Source: Candidatus Daviesbacteria bacterium
Lineage (GTDB): Bacteria; Patescibacteriota; Microgenomatia; Daviesbacterales; UBA10151
Assembly: GCA_003519445.1 (NCBI GenBank)
Contig: DOWS01000010.1
Location: forward strand, 4,527 to 13,017
Direction: 5' to 3'
Length of the DNA: 8,491 nt
The translations under genes were made by a program, and so were the position numbers. Below, one piece after another: positions 6,216 to 8,491 of the stretch. Position 1 is the first letter of the stretch. Each line of letters opens with the position of its first letter. The notes below the pieces were generated by a model that had not been told where the DNA came from, searched no databases, and saw only the letters and a program-made list of their open reading frames with translations.

Positions 6216-6634
6216 GGGGACGTATTGATTCGATTGGATGGCACTTTAAAAACTGCAAGCCGCTTAGGAAACATTAAGCGTAAAATATTGTTTCAAAACA
6301 CAAACGGCAATGATATTGCTCGTTACCTGAAGCAGTTTGCTGCTAAGATCGCAGGCGCTAACCCATTCGTGGGTCAGCAACTCGCTTTCCAACCAGCTTA
6401 TAGCTAAAGGTTACTTTAGAATATATCCTCTTTCTGACGGGATACTAAGGTACATACAAAGTCAGGATGCTGTTAATACAATTCTGATCGATCAGTATTA
6501 ACAAAAGAAAGTTTGGTCATTCATTAGTTTTCCTGCTAATTGGTTACAACTGATGAATAAAAATTAATTAGCTAAGCTTGTAGAGGTTTTTATTTTGTTT
6601 TTCAACACAGGGCTCACAGCCCTCGTCTCCACCA
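6216..6634 (+). ncRNA. ssrA: Transfer-messenger RNA (tmRNA)
   Basis: This 419-nt one-piece tmRNA rescues stalled ribosomes and tags the truncated protein. The acceptor stem GGGGACG (6216-6222) pairs with CGTCTCC (6624-6630). It has the G3-U70 alanine identity pair, an A discriminator and an encoded CCA (6632-6634). The conserved GATTCGA follows in the D-loop region. Helix P2 is CTGCAAGC (6253-6260) with GCTTGTAG (6576-6583). Pseudoknot 1 is clear: CGCTTA/TAAGCG (6261-6266, 6275-6280) and GAAACA/TGTTTC (6268-6273, 6289-6294). Further helices include CTGAC/GTCAG, GTTAATAC/GTATTAAC, and a last pseudoknot with stems 6520-6529/6548-6557 and GCTAATT/AATTAGC (6535-6541/6566-6572). The resume codon is predicted at 6306. 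Oddities: the T-arm AGGGC-TCACA-GCCCT (6609-6623) is 15 nt instead of 17 and lacks the TTCRA loop, and the tag is long. It lies directly after smpB. Confidence 0.95.
6306..6407 (+). other. tmRNA tag reading frame, 33 codons plus TAA
   Basis: The resume codon GGC (6306) is 11 nt after the end of pseudoknot 1, as in E. coli, and has the conserved A at -4. The frame encodes a tag beginning GNDIARYLKQ and ending QQLAFQPAYS, then TAA at 6405-6407. The +1 frame gives only AMILLVT before a stop, and the remaining frame stops at once. A hairpin sits inside the frame: ACCCA-TTCG-TGGGT (6361-6374), with outer GCT/AGC. The end AYS differs from the usual ALAA-like ClpXP signal. Confidence 0.75.
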
Positions 6635-6635
6635 T

Positions 6636-6665
6636 AAAATCCTCCGCCTCGGCGGGGGATTTTTG
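6636..6665 (+). terminator. Rho-independent terminator of ssrA
   Basis: Two bases after the encoded CCA comes AAAATCCTCCGCC, which pairs with GGCGGGGGATTTT around a very short loop, followed by TTG. The GC-rich stem and T-run are a strong terminator. Its T-run is also the left edge of the comF promoter. Confidence 0.88.
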
Positions 6666-6672
6666 TTAAAAT
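6664..6672 (+). promoter_or_regulatory. Extended -10 promoter of comF
   Basis: TGTTAAAAT is an extended -10 (TG-n-TAAAAT, hexamer 6667-6672). Predicted +1 is 6679, the G of the GTG start codon. The place of a -35 is taken up by the ssrA terminator stem, so the element would rely on the TG motif. Confidence 0.55.
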
Positions 6673-6678
6673 GACTTT

Positions 6679-7380
6679 GTGAATATCATTCTTGACCTAT
6701 TTTTTCCTAAAAAATGCGTTGGGTGTAAAAAAGAGGGGAGCTATTTTTGCCAGGATTGCATTGCGGATATTTTACAAACTGACCTGATTTGTCCGCAGTG
6801 CGGTAATTTATCAATTGGCGGACTAACCCATCCCGGCTGTGAGAGAAGTTTTAGCTTGGATGGGTTGTGGAGTTTGGGAATATACCAGGGTTCTTTAAAG
6901 AGGGCCATTCAAAAACTAAAATACGAGCCTGCTTTGGTTCGGGATTTTGCTCCGGTTTTGGCAGATATCATTGTTTACTACTGGAAAAAATACTCACCTT
7001 ATCTTTTTGATCTTGTCAGAAAAAATAAGAGTCAGTGGGTGGTTGTACCGGTACCGCTTTTTTGGTTTAGGGAAAATAAAAGGGGTTTTAACCAGTCAAA
7101 ACTACTAGGACAAATTTTATCCAAAAAATTAGGTTTAGATTACTGTGATGCATTAAAACGCATTCGCTTCACCCGCTCCCAAGTCAAACTGAAAAGCGAG
7201 CAGAGAAGAAAAAATATCTATGGCGCTTTTGAAATTTCTTCTAACTATACGCTAGACGCTAAACCCTATGTGCTGCTTATAGATGATGTCTGGACCACAG
7301 GTTCAACCCTGCGGGAATGCGCCAAAGTGTTAAAGAAAGCAGGCGCCACAAAAGTCTGGGCTATGACATTGGCCAGGTAG
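6679..7380 (+). CDS. comF: ComF family phosphoribosyltransferase-like protein
   Basis: A 233-residue ComF homologue. The N-terminus holds a zinc-ribbon-like cysteine set (C13, C16, C24, C27, C38, C41, C54). The middle carries VPVPLFWFRENKRGFNQS (123-140), and the C-terminus the PRPP-binding loop VLLIDDVWTTGST (198-210) of type I phosphoribosyltransferases. ComF is needed for DNA uptake in Bacillus and Haemophilus, where it is thought to act in the cytoplasm on incoming single strands; its reaction is not settled. The GTG at 6679 is the only sensible start, since the nearby ATG at 6671 runs into a stop after three codons. The last 20 bp overlap the 3' end of the PIN toxin gene on the other strand. 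In reduced genomes comF often survives with other competence genes; none is seen here. Confidence 0.92.
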   Translation: MNIILDLFFPKKCVGCKKEGSYFCQDCIADILQTDLICPQCGNLSIGGLTHPGCERSFSLDGLWSLGIYQGSLKRAIQKLKYEPALVRDFAPVLADIIVYYWKKYSPYLFDLVRKNKSQWVVVPVPLFWFRENKRGFNQSKLLGQILSKKLGLDYCDALKRIRFTRSQVKLKSEQRRKNIYGAFEISSNYTLDAKPYVLLIDDVWTTGSTLRECAKVLKKAGATKVWAMTLAR

Positions 7381-7744
7381 GAAGAGGCGATAGTTGGACT
7401 TTGCCAAAGAACCTCAATTTTAAAAGTTTTTCGTCATTTGTTAAAAATATATCACACTCCGCTTCTGCCGCGCTATGAAGCTGAACATTGTCTTCAAAAT
7501 CTTTTGTAGGACCTAGAGAAGAAAATTCCGCAATTTCTTTATTGAAGGGAACAAAATTAATAAATTTTTTTAATAAATTAGTCAATTTTTTATTAGGGAT
7601 ATGATACTTATATAAATAGGTTAGAATATGAATTGATAGAGGAGAAATATACAATTCATGTTCCAGAAAATCAGCTATAGTTATTTGTTTTCTTTTTTCT
7701 GCCAGATCAACAAAAACATTAGCGTCCAGAAATATTTTAGCCAT
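7361..7744 (-). CDS. PIN-domain toxin (VapC-like ribonuclease)
   Basis: A 127-residue PIN-domain protein. PIN toxins of VapC type are Mg-dependent endoribonucleases that cut tRNA or rRNA. The acidic residues fit: D7 in FLDANVFVD, then DFEDNVQLHSAAEAECDIFL with D82, E84, D85 and D98, and TND (102-104) near the end. The pattern DFEDxxQ..A.....D..LT is that of the PIN_3-like subgroup, in which the middle acidic residue of VapC is not evident; the same is true here (SPLSIHIL, 34-41). The open frame extends to 7822, but the ATG at 7742-7744 gives the standard PIN N-terminus, has GGA 8 bases upstream, and overlaps the antitoxin gene by 8 bp as expected for a coupled pair. The gene ends inside comF. 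Confidence 0.88.
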   Translation of the reverse strand: MAKIFLDANVFVDLAEKRKQITIADFLEHELYISPLSIHILTYLYKYHIPNKKLTNLLKKFINFVPFNKEIAEFSSLGPTKDFEDNVQLHSAAEAECDIFLTNDEKLLKLRFFGKVQLSPLPTWPMS

Positions 7745-7994
7745 ATTTTTCCATAAGCCGTTGTCTATACACTCTGTCCCTGTCTTTTCTGGGAATAAGC
7801 TTTTTAGGTTGTATCTCCGCAAGAGCTTTTCTAAACGCCTTAATATCGGTTATTGCAATGGGATTTTTTTGAGCCGGTTCAATTTTCCCAATCACTTTTG
7901 ACCGGTGAATAAGCGAAACAGAACCTCCTTGTTTAAGGATTTCAACAAGCTCTGAAGATTGTGTCCTAAGTTCTGTAGTGGTAATATATTGCAT
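7737..7994 (-). CDS. Phd/YefM-family antitoxin
   Basis: An 85-residue antitoxin, first gene of a toxin-antitoxin pair. The N-terminal ITTTELRTQSSELVEILKQG (4-23) and the strand VSLIHRSKVIGKIEP match the Phd/YefM DNA-binding fold. The basic, charged C-terminus (KKLIPRKDRDRVYRQRLMEK) would wrap the PIN toxin. A start at 8000 (MYM) is possible in the frame, but that ATG lies upstream of the predicted transcription start, so the ATG at 7992-7994 (MQYITTTEL) is chosen. Autorepression is likely, because a perfect inverted repeat covers the promoter. The stop overlaps the toxin start by 8 bp. Confidence 0.85.
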   Translation of the reverse strand: MQYITTTELRTQSSELVEILKQGGSVSLIHRSKVIGKIEPAQKNPIAITDIKAFRKALAEIQPKKLIPRKDRDRVYRQRLMEKYG

Positions 7995-8023
7995 GTACAT
8001 TTAAATATATACTTAAATGTACA
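7994..8023. promoter_or_regulatory. Operator-like perfect inverted repeat of the toxin-antitoxin operon
   Basis: TGTACATTTAA (7994-8004) and TTAAATGTACA (8013-8023) are perfect 11-bp inverted copies with an 8-bp AT spacer. The element covers the -10, the spacer and the transcription start, and ends at the first base of the antitoxin start codon. This is the expected place for autorepression by a Phd-like dimer and its toxin complex. Confidence 0.75.
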
Positions 8024-8032
8024 CTTTGTCAA
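8004..8032 (-). promoter_or_regulatory. Consensus promoter of the toxin-antitoxin operon
   Basis: On the minus strand TTGACA (8027-8032) and TATATT (8004-8009) are separated by exactly 17 bp. Predicted +1 is 7996-7997, 2 or 3 nt before the antitoxin ATG at 7994, which again gives an almost leaderless message. Confidence 0.8.
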
Positions 8033-8062
8033 GAGTCAAGCTTCACTTTTCCTAACTGGCGA

Positions 8063-8098
8063 GACGTAATAAATTTTGTAAAACAAAATTTAAACGTC
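8063..8098 (-). terminator. AT-rich hairpin downstream of tRNA-Ser
   Basis: GACGT plus TAAATTTTG (from 8063) pair with CAAAATTTA plus ACGTC (to 8098): 14 pairs with a small internal loop and a TAAAA loop. It lies 3 bp beyond the hairpin that abuts the tRNA. Without a clean T-run its terminator role is tentative. Confidence 0.45.
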
Positions 8099-8101
8099 CC
8101 A

Positions 8102-8133
8102 GCAGCGTTTCCGCCCAAGGCGGATTACGCTGC
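8102..8133 (-). terminator. GC-rich hairpin abutting the tRNA-Ser 3' end
   Basis: On the plus strand GCAGCGT (8102-8108) pairs with ACGCTGC (8127-8133), and TCCGCC with GGCGGA inside it, around CAA. Read on the minus strand, the stem begins with the discriminator base of the tRNA, so it is the immediate 3' trailer. A terminator or a processing signal is likely. Confidence 0.55.
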
Positions 8134-8219
8134 GGAGGGGGTGGGATTCGAACCCACGAGGAGCTTGCGCCCCTGGCAGTTTTCAAAACTACTGCACTAG
8201 GCCACTATGCGACCCCTCC
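8133..8219 (-). tRNA. tRNA-Ser(UGA)
   Basis: An 87-nt class II tRNA on the minus strand. The acceptor stem GGAGGGG/CCCCTCC is perfect, the anticodon stem is GTAGT/ACTGC with loop TTTGAAA (anticodon TGA), and there is a long variable arm (GGGGCGCAAGCTCC). The T-arm GTGGG-TTCGAAT-CCCAC is canonical. The discriminator is G, as for serine. CCA is not encoded (the next bases are CAG), so it must be added by a nucleotidyltransferase. Confidence 0.96.
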
Positions 8220-8233
8220 TAACTTTGCTTATT

Positions 8234-8239
8234 ATTATA
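8234..8239 (-). promoter_or_regulatory. Probable tRNA-Ser promoter -10
   Basis: TATAAT on the minus strand gives a predicted +1 at 8227 and an 8-nt leader before the tRNA. No clear -35 is seen. It is 13 bp from the opposing -10 of the toxin gene, so the two promoters probably compete. Confidence 0.5.
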
Positions 8240-8249
8240 TCTTTTAACT

Positions 8250-8258
8250 TGATATAAT
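8250..8258 (+). promoter_or_regulatory. Extended -10 promoter of the RelE/HigB-like gene
   Basis: TGATATAAT is a full extended -10 (TG-n-TATAAT). The predicted +1 is 8265, the A of the ATG, so the message should be leaderless. Confidence 0.65.
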
Positions 8259-8264
8259 GCGACT

Positions 8265-8491
8265 ATGGATGAAAAGTGGAAAGTAATTTTATATAGAAAT
8301 CCAAGCGGCGTTCATCCTGTTCAACAATTTCTTGATAGTTTAGAGATAAAAGCACAGGCAAAAGTTCAAGATGTTATTGAGTTGCTTCGAGAATTTGGCA
8401 TACATTTAGGCTTACCTCATGTTAAAAAACTTACTGGCACAAATTTATGGGAACTGCGTATTGTTGGAGGTGACAGCATACGGGTGTTATA
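8265..8491 (+). CDS. RelE/HigB-type toxin (Gp49-like), cut by the window end
   Basis: Seventy-five codons are present before the window ends, starting MDEKWKVILYRNPSGVHPVQ. The order VQQFLDSLEIKAQAKVQDVI, then GLPHVKKL, then LWELRIVGGDSIRVL is that of the phage-derived Gp49-like/HigB group of RelE-superfamily toxins, which cut mRNA in the ribosomal A site. A partner antitoxin, usually with a helix-turn-helix domain, is expected downstream, outside the window. The start is set by an extended -10 that places +1 on the ATG. The gene is divergent from tRNA-Ser. Confidence 0.85.
   Translation, partial: MDEKWKVILYRNPSGVHPVQQFLDSLEIKAQAKVQDVIELLREFGIHLGLPHVKKLTGTNLWELRIVGGDSIRVL

Noticed and set aside
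6225..6407. A 60-codon plus-strand open frame beginning at a TTG
   Set aside because: It lies inside the tmRNA and starts in the D-loop region. Only its 3' part from 6306 is translated, as the tag.
7361..7822. A longer PIN toxin starting at 7822
   Set aside because: The extra 26 residues read the antitoxin gene in another frame, and the ATG at 7744 gives the standard PIN N-terminus.
1..8491. CRISPR array, insertion sequence or recoded TGA
   Set aside because: No regularly spaced direct repeats, no transposase, and all genes are open under the standard code with no in-frame TGA.

Overview
This AT-rich window most likely comes from a Candidate Phyla Radiation (Patescibacteria) bacterium, with Microgenomates-like lineages the best guess. 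The reasons are compact genes, small membrane proteins of unknown function in tight operons, a permuted SpoIID-like wall protein behind a coiled coil, AT-rich intergenic micro-repeats, and intact reading frames under the standard bacterial code (only TAA and TAG stops are used). The phylum is inferred from gene style; no marker gene was compared.

Layout. Bases 37-1176 (minus) encode an AAA+ ATPase with a DUF4143-type C-terminus. It is divergent from 1250-2953, a secreted coiled-coil/SpoIID-like protein. After a TTCGAA-rich intergenic repeat comes a three-gene operon (3075-5654): a membrane protein with a bacterial PH-like domain, a 78-residue two-helix membrane protein, and a 597-residue single-pass protein with a degenerate PP2C-like N-terminus and a beta-propeller-like C-terminus. 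A CAGCTATCAG-type inverted repeat then leads into smpB (5725-6174), followed by ssrA (tmRNA, 6216-6634). The two partners of trans-translation are therefore adjacent. A strong terminator separates ssrA from a comF-family phosphoribosyltransferase gene (6679-7380).

The right end is accessory in character. It holds a Phd/YefM-like antitoxin and PIN toxin pair on the minus strand (7361-7994), two stacked hairpins, tRNA-Ser(UGA) on the minus strand (8133-8219), and the start of a RelE/HigB-type toxin gene (8265 to the window edge).

Most notable points. (1) Six protein genes have a -10 hexamer placed so that the predicted transcription start falls on, or within 3 nt of, the start codon. Purine-rich Shine-Dalgarno-like sequence is seen only at genes inside operons. 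This suggests leaderless mRNAs are the normal mode for first genes. (2) The tmRNA has a clear pseudoknot 1 that sets the resume codon and predicts an unusually long 33-residue tag ending in AYS rather than ALAA. (3) The tmRNA T-arm is two bases short and lacks a canonical T-loop, although the alanine identity pair G3-U70 is kept. (4) In the SpoIID-like protein the usually C-terminal GHGVGMSQYGA-type motif lies before the EMP motif, a circular permutation of the textbook order.
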